Counted from the stretch's first letter, positions 34,787 through 44,018 are shown. The stretch: DNA of 64,000 bases from Nocardia amikacinitolerans NBRC 108937 (GCF_001612615.1 NZ_BDAU01000011.1:186001-250000), one strand, 5' to 3'. A program made the numbers and translations. Notes: generated by a model from the sequence alone, not told the origin.

Positions 34787-34983
34787 GAGCGGTCCCCATG
34801 CACCGGCGCCTCGACCGTGCGGTCGATGCCATGCCGCACACCCCGCCGATGTCGGAGGCCGCCGGTCAGCGAGGTGCCGCACGCCCGAGCACGAGCAACT
34901 CGCGGAAGCCGAGGCTGTGCGGTGCCGGAAGGCAACGAGTGGTGGGCGCGATACAGATCGAGCCACGGGTGGTGATCGCGTGA
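34783..34983 (+). CDS. Small basic ORF coupled between hmuU and hmuV
   Basis: 66 codons from ATG 34783, overlapping the hmuU stop by 4 bases (ATGA) and ending in TGA 34981-34983, which overlaps the hmuV start by 4 bases (GTGA). Junctions at both ends are those of a coupled gene. The product is basic and Arg/Pro rich (MRAVPMHRRLDRAVDAMP, later SRKPRLCGAGRQRVV). I do not recognise it; small HemP/HmuP-type proteins occur in haem operons, but I see no convincing match. If untranslated, the ~195-base gap would break the otherwise tight coupling of this operon. Confidence 0.4.
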   Translation: MRAVPMHRRLDRAVDAMPHTPPMSEAAGQRGAARPSTSNSRKPRLCGAGRQRVVGAIQIEPRVVIA

Positions 34984-35843
34984 GTGGAATACGGCAAGGG
35001 CTGGGCGCGATGCTCGGTCGGACTTACGAGGAGCCGGTGCGGCCCGAGCGGGGAGCGGTGACCTTGCGGGCGCGCGGATTGAGCGTCGACCGGCGCGGCG
35101 GAGCGAGCGGGCACGCGCGCCGCGTGCTCGAAGCCGTCGATTTCGACGTCGTCGCGGGTGAAGTCGTCGCGCTGGTGGGACCGAACGGGGCAGGTAAGTC
35201 CACGCTGCTCGCCGCGTTGGCCGGTGAGCTCACGCCGAGCGAGGGCAGCGTCGAGTTGGACGGCCGCGGCCTCGACCACTGGACCGCGCTGGACATGGCG
35301 CGCAGACGCGCGGTGCTGCCGCAGAGCCACACCGTCGGATTCCCGTTCACCGCGCGCGAGGTCGTCGCCATGGGTCGCGCACCGTGGGTGCGCACCGCGC
35401 GCGGCGAACGCGACGACGAAGTCATCGCCGCCGCGATGGCCTCGGCCGATGTCGGTCATCTGGCCGCGCGGTCGTTCCCGACGCTGTCCGGTGGCGAACG
35501 CGCGCGCGTCGCGCTGGCCCGCGTGCTGGCCCAGGACACCGCCACCCTGCTGCTCGACGAACCCACCGCCGCGTTGGATCTCGGCCACCAGGAAGCGGTT
35601 CTGCGTTTGGCGGCCGAGCGGGCGACGGCGGGCGCGGCGGTCGTGGTCGTTCTGCACGATCTCGGCATCGCCGCCGCCTACGCCGATCGCGTCGCCGTGC
35701 TGGAGTCCGGCCGCGTCGCCGCCGACGGCCCGCCGCGCGAGGTCCTCACCACCGAACTACTGAGCCGCGTCTACCAGCATCCGGTGGAAGTTCTCGACCA
35801 CCCGGTCACCGGAGCCCAGCTGGTCCTGCCCGTCCGTCGCTGA
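34980..35843 (+). CDS. hmuV: Haem ABC transporter ATP-binding protein
   Basis: 287 residues from GTG 34980. Walker A GPNGAGKST, signature LSGGERARVALARVLAQ, Walker B LLLDEPTAALDLGHQEAVL and the switch histidine in VVVVLHDLGIAAAYADRV are all intact. Before the ABC domain is a ~35-residue leader. The Q-loop region VLPQSHTVGFPFTAREVV is typical of iron/haem importers. It powers uptake through HmuU. No haem-degrading enzyme or export partner is visible nearby. Confidence 0.9.
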   Translation: MSGIRQGLGAMLGRTYEEPVRPERGAVTLRARGLSVDRRGGASGHARRVLEAVDFDVVAGEVVALVGPNGAGKSTLLAALAGELTPSEGSVELDGRGLDHWTALDMARRRAVLPQSHTVGFPFTAREVVAMGRAPWVRTARGERDDEVIAAAMASADVGHLAARSFPTLSGGERARVALARVLAQDTATLLLDEPTAALDLGHQEAVLRLAAERATAGAAVVVVLHDLGIAAAYADRVAVLESGRVAADGPPREVLTTELLSRVYQHPVEVLDHPVTGAQLVLPVRR

Positions 35844-35874
35844 CCGCTTGCCCTCGGTGCTCTTGGTCGGCAAC

Positions 35875-36252
35875 CTACTTCCCGACCCGCACCTGCAACC
35901 CACCCTGCGCGACGATCCTGACCGTCGCGTTCACACCCCACAGCACGAAGAACGCGATCCCGAGCACCGGCGTCACCGCGACGGCCCAGGCCACCGCTCC
36001 CCCGCCGAACCAGATCACCTCGAGCCCCACCCGCCACCACCCGGCGAGGGGAAACCTGGCGTTGGCCGCCGCGCCGAACAACGCCCACATGAGCACGAAC
36101 AACGCGGGCGCGAGCACACCGGCGGCCAACCGCGTCACCAGCCCGCCGGACAGCGTGAAACCCCAGAACGCCGCGCCGACGAGCACTCCCAGTTCCAACA
36201 GGAACATCAGAAACAGATTCGCCCCGATCAGCGCCCGCCGCATACCCCTCAT
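35875..36252 (-). CDS. YrdB/DUF2568 family membrane protein
   Basis: 125 residues from ATG 36252, overlapping the MmpL stop by 4 bases (ATGA). Four hydrophobic segments (ALIGANLFLMFLLELGVLVG, GVLAPALFVLMWALFGAA) with the family ending VNATVRIVAQGGLQV. Function unknown. Being coupled to the MmpL exporter it may assist that protein or simply be co-expressed. It converges on hmuV, with 31 bases between stops. Confidence 0.75.
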   Translation of the reverse strand: MRGMRRALIGANLFLMFLLELGVLVGAAFWGFTLSGGLVTRLAAGVLAPALFVLMWALFGAAANARFPLAGWWRVGLEVIWFGGGAVAWAVAVTPVLGIAFFVLWGVNATVRIVAQGGLQVRVGK

Positions 36253-38342
36253 CTCCAAATCAGTTTCAGCACCGCGGGCGTGAGCAGCATCCGGATGACG
36301 GTCGCGTCGATGATCAACGCCGCGATCATGCCGTAGGCGATGTATTTCATCAGCACCAGATCGGAGAAGCCGAACGCGCCGGTCACCACGATGAGAATGG
36401 CGGCGGCCGAGGTGATCACGCCGCCGGTGTGGGCGATGCCGTAGCGGATGGCCTCCGGTGCGTCGGCTCCGGTCTCGCGTGCCTCGGCGACCCTGGACAG
36501 CAGGAAGACCTCGTAGTCGGTGGACAACCCGAACACCACCGTCACGATCAACGCCAGCACCGCGAACATCAACGGCCCCGGCGTGAACTGGAAGATCTCG
36601 GACCCGTGCCCCTCCACGAAGATCCAGGTGAGGATGCCCAGCGTGGAGACAAGGCTCAGCGCGCTCATCGCGACGGCCTTGAGCGCGAGCACGATCGAAC
36701 GAAACGCTACGAACATGACCAGCAGCGCCGTGCATGCCAGAATCGCGACGAGCGCGGGCAGCCCCTCGAGCAACCCGTTGATGCTGTCGCGTTCCAACGC
36801 GGGCACCCCGGCCACCATCACCTCCACCCCCGGTGGTTCGGGAATGGCGCGCAGCGCGGCGATCACGGCGTCGGCCTCGCGTTTGTCGGTCAGCCCTGCG
36901 TTGAGGACGTTGACGCCGTCCTTGGTCGGCGCGGCCGGTTCGAAGCGCCCCGTCAAGCCGGGCACCTGGTTGGCTTCGTGGCGAATGTCGCCGAGCTCCT
37001 GCGGATTCGCCCCGACCACAACGAGTTTCAACGGTTCGGTGCGGAAGCTGGGAAACAGCTCGTCGAAGCGTTCCTGGGCGACGCGGGCCGGATTGTCCTC
37101 GGCCAGATATTGTTCGCTGATCCCGCCGAACTCGATATTGCGGAACGGGATGCTCAGCGCCAGCAGTACGAGCACGATCGGCACCGCCACCGCCCACGGC
37201 CGCCGCATGGCGAACAGCGCGAGCCGGGAGAAGAATCCGGCGTCGATCTGGGCCTCGGTCTTGGTGCGGGAGAAGCGTTTCCACCCGAGGAAGTCGATGC
37301 GCCGACCGACGATGCTCAGCGCGGCGGGCAGCGCCGTCACCGAGAGCAGCGCCGCGAGCAGCACCGAGCTGATGCCGCCGTAGGGCACCGAGCGCAGCAC
37401 GCCGTTGGGGAAGATGAACAGCGCGGCGAGGCTGATCGCGATGATCGCGGCCGAGAACAGCACCGTGCGCCCCGCCGTGGCCACGGTGCGTGCGGTCGCC
37501 TCCTCCACGCTGCGCCCTGCGGCCAGCTCCTCGCGGAAACGGGTGACGGTGAACAGGCCGTAGTCGATGGCCAAGCCGAGGCTGACCAGCGTCATCACCG
37601 CGTTGGCGAAGACGTTGACCTCGATGTGGTCGGTGAGCGCACGCAGCATGCCCTGGGTGCCAAGGATCGTCATCCCGCCGATGATCACCGGCAGCAGCGC
37701 GCCGATCACCCCGCCGAACACGAAATACAGCAGGATCGCCACGATCGGCAGTGCGATCAGTTCCGCGCGGTGGATGTCGTTCTGCATCCCGGTGTTGATG
37801 CCTTCGAGGATCGGCTGCAATCCGGCGAGCTGCACCGTGGTGCCGCCCGGTCCGCCGCCCGCGCTGCCCGCGTCGAGGGAATCCTTGATCGCCAGATAGT
37901 TCTCGACGGTCTCGGTGCCCTCGCCGCGCAGCCCGACGCTGGCGAAGGCGTGTTTCTTCGCGGGGTCGCTGGCGCTGGCCGTGAACGGGCTGTCCCAATA
38001 GCTGTCGATCTTCAGAATCCGGTCCGGATACCGTTCGAGCAGGCCGCGCAGCTGGGCGGTGACCGCGGCGCGGACCTCCGGTGAGTCGACGGTGCTGCCC
38101 TCGGGCACGCTGTAGAGCAGGATCAGGTCGCTGTCGGTGTCGCGGCCGAAGGTGGCGTCGGCCAGTTTCGACGCCGCCACCGATTCACTGCTCTCGTCGA
38201 ACCAGCCCTCCTGGCTGAGCCGGTCGATCAGGTCGCGGCCGTACCAGCCCGACAGCAGCACGGCCAGCGCGAACCCCGCCAGCACGAGATAGCGGAAGCG
38301 GTGGACGAATCGGCCCCACCCCAGGAAACCCGAATGCAGCAT
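36249..38342 (-). CDS. MmpL/RND family exporter
   Basis: 697 residues, about 12 membrane helices in two repeats, each with an external domain (about residues 40-190 and 400-530). The proton-relay motifs are visible as SLGLAIDYGLFTVTRFREEL in the first half and FGLSTDYEVFLLSRVAEARE in the second. It would export a lipid or other hydrophobic compound by proton motive force. Length is near that of short MmpL proteins such as MmpL3's transport core. It lies in a four-gene operon with an MTB12-like lipoprotein upstream and a YrdB protein downstream. No polyketide or lipid synthase is nearby to tell its cargo. Confidence 0.85.
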   Translation of the reverse strand: MLHSGFLGWGRFVHRFRYLVLAGFALAVLLSGWYGRDLIDRLSQEGWFDESSESVAASKLADATFGRDTDSDLILLYSVPEGSTVDSPEVRAAVTAQLRGLLERYPDRILKIDSYWDSPFTASASDPAKKHAFASVGLRGEGTETVENYLAIKDSLDAGSAGGGPGGTTVQLAGLQPILEGINTGMQNDIHRAELIALPIVAILLYFVFGGVIGALLPVIIGGMTILGTQGMLRALTDHIEVNVFANAVMTLVSLGLAIDYGLFTVTRFREELAAGRSVEEATARTVATAGRTVLFSAAIIAISLAALFIFPNGVLRSVPYGGISSVLLAALLSVTALPAALSIVGRRIDFLGWKRFSRTKTEAQIDAGFFSRLALFAMRRPWAVAVPIVLVLLALSIPFRNIEFGGISEQYLAEDNPARVAQERFDELFPSFRTEPLKLVVVGANPQELGDIRHEANQVPGLTGRFEPAAPTKDGVNVLNAGLTDKREADAVIAALRAIPEPPGVEVMVAGVPALERDSINGLLEGLPALVAILACTALLVMFVAFRSIVLALKAVAMSALSLVSTLGILTWIFVEGHGSEIFQFTPGPLMFAVLALIVTVVFGLSTDYEVFLLSRVAEARETGADAPEAIRYGIAHTGGVITSAAAILIVVTGAFGFSDLVLMKYIAYGMIAALIIDATVIRMLLTPAVLKLIWR

Positions 38343-38357
38343 CGATGGGCCGAGCCG

Positions 38358-38894
38358 CTACCCGCACGCCGGGGTGCGGTAGTCGGCCGAGCGCAGGATG
38401 CCGCACAGGTCGGTGCGCGAGATCTTCCAGCGGCCGTCGAGATAGACGAAGTGCACCACGGTGGTGCGCACCGCGGTGCCGGTGCCGTCCTTGTCCAGGC
38501 GCATGGTGGCGGTCAGGGTGCCGTCGCGGTTGTCGAAGACGGGATCGGTGACGCCGTAGACGGCGCGCGGGTTGTCCTGCAGCGCACGGTACATGTCGGG
38601 AATCGCGTCGCGGAAGGCTTCGCCGTCCTCGATCAGCGCGGTGCGTTCGGTGTCGGGCAGCGTCGGGTCGAGCGCCCGCTTGATCTGGGCGTCGAGCTCG
38701 GCGGCGGTCGGTATCGGCCGGTTGGCGATCGCGCTGGAGGTGGCGGCCGCGGAGGAGGACAGTTCGGCGACGGCCTTGGAGCGGGCCGCCGCGACCGAGG
38801 CCTCGTCCGGCCCCGAATCGCACGCGGCGGCCGCGGCGAAAGCGACACCGGCGGCGAGGGTCAGCGCGATTCGGGAGATTCGTGTGGAGTGCAT
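38358..38894 (-). CDS. MTB12-like lipoprotein
   Basis: 178 residues from ATG 38894 (a GTG directly precedes it). Signal peptide with lipobox AAAAAC (residues ~20-25). Residues ~60-178 match the low-molecular-weight antigen MTB12 fold: PTAAELDAQIKRALDPTLP, MYRALQDNPRAVYGVTDPVF, LDGRWKISRTDLCGIL. The family is secreted or surface-anchored in mycolic-acid bacteria; its role is not known. It lies 15 bases before mmpL and 6 bases after the preceding gene, so it is in the same operon and may work with the exporter outside the membrane. Confidence 0.75.
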   Translation of the reverse strand: MHSTRISRIALTLAAGVAFAAAAACDSGPDEASVAAARSKAVAELSSSAAATSSAIANRPIPTAAELDAQIKRALDPTLPDTERTALIEDGEAFRDAIPDMYRALQDNPRAVYGVTDPVFDNRDGTLTATMRLDKDGTGTAVRTTVVHFVYLDGRWKISRTDLCGILRSADYRTPACG

Positions 38895-38900
38895 CACTAC

Positions 38901-39257
38901 CTACATACCATCGATGACGGAACTGATCCGTCCCAGCAGAGCGCGCACGGTCGTGACGTCCCGGTCGGCGGCCGACTCGACCGGGGCGGCGTCGGGAATC
39001 ATGTCGCGCACCAGCGCGACCACGCTGCGTTCGTCGTCCAGATCGACGTCGGTGACGCGCACCTCGGCGACCGCGACCACATCCTCAGGGCCGGGCACCT
39101 CGTTGCCGAGATCGGCGCGATAGATCTCGAGCGTCAGGATCGAGCGCACCGTGCGGAACGCGTACGGCCGGCCGTCGGCGGTGGTGCCGAACCCGTGAGC
39201 AAACGGACCAACGGTTATGTCATCGATGGCAAAACCCGATGCATGGTCGGCTTTCAA
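38901..39257 (-). CDS. Hypothetical protein, first gene of the MmpL operon
   Basis: 118 residues, no signal peptide and no membrane helix. It reads like a small alpha/beta domain: VGPFAHGFGTTADGRPYAFR, then VRVTDVDLDDERSVVALVRD. No family recognised. Its stop is 6 bases before the lipoprotein start, which implies a shared mRNA. Promoter elements would lie in 39258-39405, a region divergent with the lppL-like gene. Confidence 0.6.
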   Translation of the reverse strand: MKADHASGFAIDDITVGPFAHGFGTTADGRPYAFRTVRSILTLEIYRADLGNEVPGPEDVVAVAEVRVTDVDLDDERSVVALVRDMIPDAAPVESAADRDVTTVRALLGRISSVIDGM

Positions 39258-39405
39258 CCGGATCTCCCTGAGTCGGACACTGTTTGATTACACCGTAACC
39301 CCCATCACGGGTAATTCGGTGCTGCCGCGACCCCGGTCGGCGGTGGTGTTGCGCCATCATGGTCAGATGGTGAGGTCGGGTTGATTCGTCGGTAGGAGGA
39401 GTTCG

Positions 39406-40434
39406 GTGGTGCGCCCTCGCGGCTCGGTCCCCTCAGCGCTGGTGGGCGTGGCGGTGCTCGCACTGCTGGCCGGATGCTCCTCCGACAAGGGCGAACCCGA
39501 CGTCCCGACCCGCGAACCCGCCACCGCGGCGGTCGCTCCCGCGCCGCAAGCCGCGCCGGCGGGTGATGTGATCGGCATGAACGCCCCGATCCGAGCCATG
39601 CTCGCCGACTCCGCCACCGGCCAGCTCGCGGTACTGGACAAGAGCAGCGACACGACCACCGTGCTCTTCCTGATCGATCCGGCCACCGCGGGCCGACGCA
39701 CCGTCACGCTGCCCGCGCACGGAACCAGCCTGTCCGCGGGCAAACCGGGCGAGATCCTGGTCACCGCGACCGGTTGGATCTTCCGCGTCGACGTCGCCAC
39801 CGGCGCGGTCACCGAGATACCCGTCGAGGGCGAACTGCGCTCGGTGCGGCAGCGCGAAGACGGCACGCTCGTCGTCGGCACCGCCGACGGCGCCGTGCGC
39901 ACCCTCGGCCCCGGCGGCGAAGTCCTCGACACCGTCTCCGGCCTGGTCTCGGCCGATGTCGTCGCCCTCACCGCCGATCGCATCGCGGTGCTCGACCGGC
40001 GCCAGACCTCCGTCACCGAGATCGACCCCGCCGAGGACCACCTCGGCCTCGCGCTGCGCGCGGGCGACGGCGCGACCACCATGATCTCCGACCACTTCGG
40101 CAGGGTGATCGTCACCGACACCACGGGCGAGGAACTGCTCGTCTACACCACCGGACCCCTCGTCCTGCGCCAGCGTTTCCCGGTAGGATCGTCGCCTTAC
40201 GCGCTCGCCTACGATCGACGGTCCGACACCGTGTGGGTGACGTGCACCCAGAGCAACGAAGTCGTCGGATTCGATCTGTCGACGGGTATACCGAAGGAAG
40301 TGGGACGCCATCCGACCGTCCGGCAGCCCGAATCGGTGACCGTGGACGAGCGCACCGGTGATCTGTTCGTCGGATCCGCCACCGGTGACGGTGTTCAGCG
40401 GATCCGCGCGGACCAGCTGAAGAGAGGGCAGTGA
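39406..40434 (+). CDS. LppL-like lipoprotein with beta-propeller repeats
   Basis: 342 residues from GTG 39406. A signal peptide ends in the lipobox LLAGC. A Pro/Ala-rich linker follows (about residues 30-55), then repeats of ~45 residues with YncE/NHL-like beta-propeller character ([39 protein letters not shown]). It is probably anchored outside the membrane. From memory, lppL (Rv2138) stands directly before pyrD in M. tuberculosis, as here. Its stop overlaps the next start by 1 base. Confidence 0.75.
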   Translation: MVRPRGSVPSALVGVAVLALLAGCSSDKGEPDVPTREPATAAVAPAPQAAPAGDVIGMNAPIRAMLADSATGQLAVLDKSSDTTTVLFLIDPATAGRRTVTLPAHGTSLSAGKPGEILVTATGWIFRVDVATGAVTEIPVEGELRSVRQREDGTLVVGTADGAVRTLGPGGEVLDTVSGLVSADVVALTADRIAVLDRRQTSVTEIDPAEDHLGLALRAGDGATTMISDHFGRVIVTDTTGEELLVYTTGPLVLRQRFPVGSSPYALAYDRRSDTVWVTCTQSNEVVGFDLSTGIPKEVGRHPTVRQPESVTVDERTGDLFVGSATGDGVQRIRADQLKRGQ

Positions 40435-40682
40435 TGGCGCCGAAAAGCTCCCGCGCAGCATTACCGGCGAACTGGGAGACCAGCAGCGACGACTACGAAT
40501 ACGTCCCGCTGCGTTTACCGAAAGACGTGACCAGGGTGACCGCTTCGATGCGCCTGGCGATTCAGGCCGAATTCGGCGGATGGGAGCTCTCGCGCGTGCG
40601 CGCCTACACCGACGGCAGCCGCAAGGTGCTGCTGCGTCGTCGCAAGACCTCGCTACTACCCCAGCCCGAGCCGGGGATGTGA
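40434..40682 (+). CDS. DUF5703 family protein
   Basis: 82 residues from ATG 40434 (a GTG at 40431 is also possible), overlapping the preceding stop by 1 base. The compact family core is [20 protein letters not shown], then [20 protein letters not shown] and [10 protein letters not shown]. Function unknown. In actinomycetes the gene is commonly adjacent to pyrD. Its stop overlaps a possible GTG start of pyrD. Confidence 0.8.
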   Translation: MAPKSSRAALPANWETSSDDYEYVPLRLPKDVTRVTASMRLAIQAEFGGWELSRVRAYTDGSRKVLLRRRKTSLLPQPEPGM

Positions 40683-40687
40683 ACCGG

Positions 40688-41764
40688 ATGTACGCGCTGC
40701 TGCTTCGCCTGATGTTCTTCGTTCCGCCGGAACGCATCCACCACCTGGCCTTCGCCGCCATGCGCGTCGCCGCCAGGTTCGCGCCGACCAGGCTGCTGCT
40801 GAAGCGGCTCGCCGTCGTCGACGATCCGATCCTGCGCAACACCGTGTTCGGCGTCCAGTTCCGTGCGCCGCTCGGCTTGGCCGCGGGCTTCGACAAGAAT
40901 GCCGAGGGCGCCGACATCTGGGGTCCGTTCGGCTGGGGCTTCGCCGAGATCGGCACCGTCACCGCGCAGGCGCAGCCGGGCAACCCCGCGCCGCGACTGT
41001 TCCGGCTGCCCGCCGACCGCGCACTGATCAACCGGATGGGCTTCAACAACCACGGCGCCGCCCGCGCCGCCGAGCAGCTGCGCGCCAAGGCCGCCACCGT
41101 CCCGATCGGCGCCAACATCGGCAAGACCAAGATCGTCGAACCGGCCGACGCCGCCGCCGACTACGCCACGAGCGCGGCACTGCTCGGCCCGCTGGCCGAC
41201 TTCGTCGTTGTCAACGTCAGCTCGCCCAACACCCCAGGTCTGCGCGACCTGCAGGCCGTCGAATCGCTGCGTCCGCTGCTGCGGGCCGTGCTGGACACCG
41301 TGCGCGTTCCGGTCCTGGTGAAGATCGCCCCCGACCTGTCCGACGACGACATCGACGCCGTCGCCGACCTCGCGCTCGAGCTCGGTCTCGCAGGCATCGT
41401 CGCCACCAACACCACCATCCGCCGCGACGGTCTGCGCACCGACGCCGCCGAGGTCGCGGCCATGGGAGCGGGCGGTCTGTCCGGCGCCCCCGTAGCCGAA
41501 CGCTCGCTCGAAGTGCTGCGCCGCCTGTATCGGCGGGTCGGCGATCGGCTCGTGCTGATCTCCGTCGGCGGCATCGAAACCCCCGACCAGGCCTTCCAGC
41601 GCATCCTCGCCGGCGCCAGCCTGCTGCAGGGTTACACCGGTTTCATCTACGGCGGCCCGTTCTGGACCCGCAAGATCCACCGCGGCCTCGCCGCGCGCCT
41701 GCGCGAGAACGGCTACGCCTCGATCGCCGAGGCGGTCGGCGCGGAGAACGTCGCGCGAACCTGA
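40688..41764 (+). CDS. pyrD: Dihydroorotate dehydrogenase (quinone), class 2
   Basis: 358 residues from ATG 40688; GTG 40679, overlapping the DUF5703 stop, is possible. The FMN-barrel motifs are clear: [61 protein letters not shown] with the catalytic Ser of class 2, [20 protein letters not shown] and [12 protein letters not shown]. The N-terminal hydrophobic helix ([19 protein letters not shown]) is the membrane/quinone-binding extension of class 2. It oxidises dihydroorotate to orotate in pyrimidine synthesis, passing electrons to the quinone pool. Confidence 0.95.
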   Translation: MYALLLRLMFFVPPERIHHLAFAAMRVAARFAPTRLLLKRLAVVDDPILRNTVFGVQFRAPLGLAAGFDKNAEGADIWGPFGWGFAEIGTVTAQAQPGNPAPRLFRLPADRALINRMGFNNHGAARAAEQLRAKAATVPIGANIGKTKIVEPADAAADYATSAALLGPLADFVVVNVSSPNTPGLRDLQAVESLRPLLRAVLDTVRVPVLVKIAPDLSDDDIDAVADLALELGLAGIVATNTTIRRDGLRTDAAEVAAMGAGGLSGAPVAERSLEVLRRLYRRVGDRLVLISVGGIETPDQAFQRILAGASLLQGYTGFIYGGPFWTRKIHRGLAARLRENGYASIAEAVGAENVART

Positions 41765-41790
41765 ATTTCGCCGCGTCCACGCCGACGCGG

Positions 41791-42183
41791 TCATCCGTAC
41801 ACGCGGGGCGGTCCGCTCGTGCGCTGCGGTACGCATCGTGCGGGCGGACCGCTCGGATCGCACGCGCCGACCGGGCCCGGCGCGGACTCGTCCGGCCGGT
41901 CGCGCAGCCGGGCCACGATCCGCTTGTGCAGCAGGATGATCGCGTGGTCGAGCAGGATGCCGAGCCGGTCGGCGCGCGCGGCGGCGTGGGCGTGGGCGAT
42001 GCGGTCGTGCACCATGTCCGGGTCGCTGAGCAATTCGTCGAGTTCCATGCCCGCCAACGCTTGCTCGCGCGAGAGAGTGCGACCCGGTAACCAGCTCAGC
42101 CGCCATAGGTCGGCGCCGTCACGGTAGGCCGATTCGGGGCTCAGGTCGCTGATCATGGTCCACTCGGTGGTGTGAATGGTCAT
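41791..42183 (-). CDS. Hypothetical protein of the WxLSWLPGR type
   Basis: 130 residues from ATG 42183, with CGGAGG upstream. The conserved-looking stretch is DLWRLSWLPGRTLSREQALA followed by GMELDELLSDPDMVHDRIAH and a helical region (DRLGILLDHAIILLHKRIVA). The last 30 residues are Pro/Gly rich. Short actinobacterial proteins with a WxLSWLPGR-x-L-x-x-x-QA segment are common but uncharacterised. Directly before it is a 40-codon frame resembling its middle part, so the gene may be partly duplicated. It is divergent from the PfkB-like gene. Confidence 0.6.
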   Translation of the reverse strand: MTIHTTEWTMISDLSPESAYRDGADLWRLSWLPGRTLSREQALAGMELDELLSDPDMVHDRIAHAHAAARADRLGILLDHAIILLHKRIVARLRDRPDESAPGPVGACDPSGPPARCVPQRTSGPPRVYG

Positions 42184-42197
42184 GGCTGCCTCCGGTA

Positions 42198-42320
42198 CTA
42201 CAGCCCGAGCAGGATCTGCTCCAGGGAAATGTGAAGTTGTCCGGCGTGGTGCACCGCTCGCGGATGGGCGAGCCGCTCGTGCCGGTAGGTCTGGGTGCTG
42301 ACGATCTCGGCAAGATCCAT
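42198..42320 (-). CDS. Truncated paralogue of the 41791-42183 gene
   Basis: 40 codons from ATG 42320, stopping 14 bases before the next ATG. Read from just before the start it gives KALAGMDLAEIVSTQTYRHE, which aligns with QALAGMELDELLSDPDMVHD of the downstream protein, then RLAHPRAVHHAGQLHISLEQ against RIAHAHAAARADRLGILLDH. A TGA stops the frame right upstream of the similarity, so the N-terminal half is lost. It may still be translated as a small protein, or be a decaying duplicate. Confidence 0.4.
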   Translation of the reverse strand: MDLAEIVSTQTYRHERLAHPRAVHHAGQLHISLEQILLGL

Positions 42321-42417
42321 CCCCGCCAGTGCCTTTCATCACCATGGCCCTCCCGAGTCCGCTGGTGAGACGATCAATCGCCCAAAATCAGTGTGGCATT
42401 TGCCTTTTGTCCGGTCA

Positions 42418-42480
42418 ATTGCCGGAGTATCTTGGGGATTGCCGGTCTCATTGCCCGCTAAACACCCATATCGGGGCAAT
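42418..42480. promoter_or_regulatory. Cluster of ATTGCC boxes before the PfkB-like gene
   Basis: ATTGCCGG at 42418 and again at 42438, ATTGCCCG at 42450 and an inverted CGGGGCAAT ending at 42480, in a stretch richer in A and T than its surroundings. The arms ATTGCCC/GGGCAAT form an inverted repeat. The cluster lies between the divergent small-protein genes and the PfkB-like gene and is probably a multi-site operator. Confidence 0.4.
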
Positions 42481-42533
42481 CTCCGCACAAGCACAACGAA
42501 TTGGCAACGACGCGATGGAGGGCGGACTCGCCG

Positions 42534-44018
42534 ATGGCTCCGCAGAATCCCCGCACGATCGCGATTCGCGACATCCTCACCCGCTTGTGCACCTACTACG
42601 GGCTGCGCCCAGAACGTCTGGGCAACACCGAGATCGACGTCAGCAGCCTGCTCGAACTGCCGGTCGTGCGCCAGCACGCGCAACGCGCCGGGCGGCCGGC
42701 GGGCGAGTCGCTGTTGCCGGTGGTGCGCGAGACGGCGCGGCGATTGCCGCCGACCGAGCGCCTGATCGCCGATTCGGCGTTGGCGCTCGGCCTTTTTCGT
42801 GACAACCCCCCTGACGGAATCGATCTCGCCCGCCTATACGCCGACAACCTCGGACCGCGCCGCGAGTATCTCGTCGAGCATTGGCCACGGCTGCACCGAG
42901 CGCTCGGGGTCGACCGCATCCCCGAAGCGCCGACGGTCAAGCGACTGCGCACCTCCTCGGAGGGCGATACCTTCACCGCCCTGGCCGAGCTGCTCACCGC
43001 CGATCAGGGCCACACCATCCCCAAGGCGATACCGAGCGGCAAAATCCTTGTCTCGCTGCCCGATTCGGTGCGTCGGCCGAAGTCGGTGACGGTGGTCGGC
43101 GACGCCGTCATCGACCATCTCTATCGCGTCGACGGGTTTCCGACCGCCGACCGAGCGGCCAATGGCAGCTTCACCCGGCCCCCCGGAGGCAAGGGCCTCA
43201 ATCGCGCGGTGGCCGCCGCGCGCCTCGGCTTGGACGTCGCACTGGTCTCCGCGGTCGGCGACGACGAGGACGGCACGGAGATCCTGGACTTCCTGACCAA
43301 GGAGAACGTTCGCTGCGATCTGGTGAAAACCGTTGCGGGCGGCCGGTCTCCGGTCACGGCCGTAATCATGGATTCCAGCGGCGAGACGAGGCTGATCGGG
43401 TGCAAGGACAACAGGGTCGCACTCGAGGTCGCCGACCTGCTCACCGGGACCGTGCACGCGGCGCTGGCGAGTTCGGAGGTGGTGCTGCTGACGCTCGAGC
43501 ACCCAAGGGGCATCGCCGAACAGGTGCTCGCGATGGTGCGCGGCATGCGGCCCCGGCCGAAGGTGATCGTCTGTCCCTCGCCGAGTCCCGCTGTGCCACA
43601 AGATCTTTACCAGTATCTGGACGTGGTGGACTTCCTGGTGGGTTCGCCGTCGGAACTGCAGGCGATGCTGCCGATCGTCTCGACCGCCTCCACCGCGGAC
43701 AGCGCGCAGATCTTGCGCGGGCTCGGGGTTCGGGCGGTGTGCGCGATCGAGGGATTCCGCTGCTCGCTGCTGTCCGAGCGCCTGAATCTCGATGTCGGCC
43801 AGTTCCACGGGGCGTTGAAGAATTCACCGGGCGCCGCCGCCGCCTTCTCGGCCGCGTTGGCGTGCCGTCTGATCGAAACCGACGGCGAGCTGACCGCCAA
43901 GGACTTCGTCTGGGCCACCGCGGCGATGATTCCCACCCAGCAACTGGGTGCGGTGCCGCGCGCGATGCCGGACAGGGACCGCATCGACGACGTCGTCCGA
44001 CAGGGTGGCAAGTCGTGA
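42534..44018 (+). CDS. PfkB-like protein with N-terminal helical domain; probable pseudokinase
   Basis: 494 residues from ATG 42534. Residues ~1-165 are an all-helical domain (RDILTRLCTYYGLRPERLGN, VRETARRLPPTERLIADSAL, LARLYADNLGPRREYLVEHW) that I cannot name. From ~180 comes a ribokinase-fold domain: SVTVVGDAVIDHLYRVDGFP, the PfkB signature RPPGGKGLNRAVAAARLGLD, and DFLVGSPSELQAML. The C-terminal anion-hole motif, normally GAGD, reads GAAA at residues 433-436 (SPGAAAAFSAAL), so the catalytic aspartate is missing. It may bind a nucleoside or sugar without phosphorylating it. It starts a module with two GTP-cyclohydrolase-II-like genes. Confidence 0.8.
   Translation: MAPQNPRTIAIRDILTRLCTYYGLRPERLGNTEIDVSSLLELPVVRQHAQRAGRPAGESLLPVVRETARRLPPTERLIADSALALGLFRDNPPDGIDLARLYADNLGPRREYLVEHWPRLHRALGVDRIPEAPTVKRLRTSSEGDTFTALAELLTADQGHTIPKAIPSGKILVSLPDSVRRPKSVTVVGDAVIDHLYRVDGFPTADRAANGSFTRPPGGKGLNRAVAAARLGLDVALVSAVGDDEDGTEILDFLTKENVRCDLVKTVAGGRSPVTAVIMDSSGETRLIGCKDNRVALEVADLLTGTVHAALASSEVVLLTLEHPRGIAEQVLAMVRGMRPRPKVIVCPSPSPAVPQDLYQYLDVVDFLVGSPSELQAMLPIVSTASTADSAQILRGLGVRAVCAIEGFRCSLLSERLNLDVGQFHGALKNSPGAAAAFSAALACRLIETDGELTAKDFVWATAAMIPTQQLGAVPRAMPDRDRIDDVVRQGGKS

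Noticed and set aside
40679..40687. GTG 40679 as the pyrD start
   Set aside because: It overlaps the DUF5703 stop neatly and remains possible, but ATG 40688 gives the usual PyrD N-terminus, so it was preferred.
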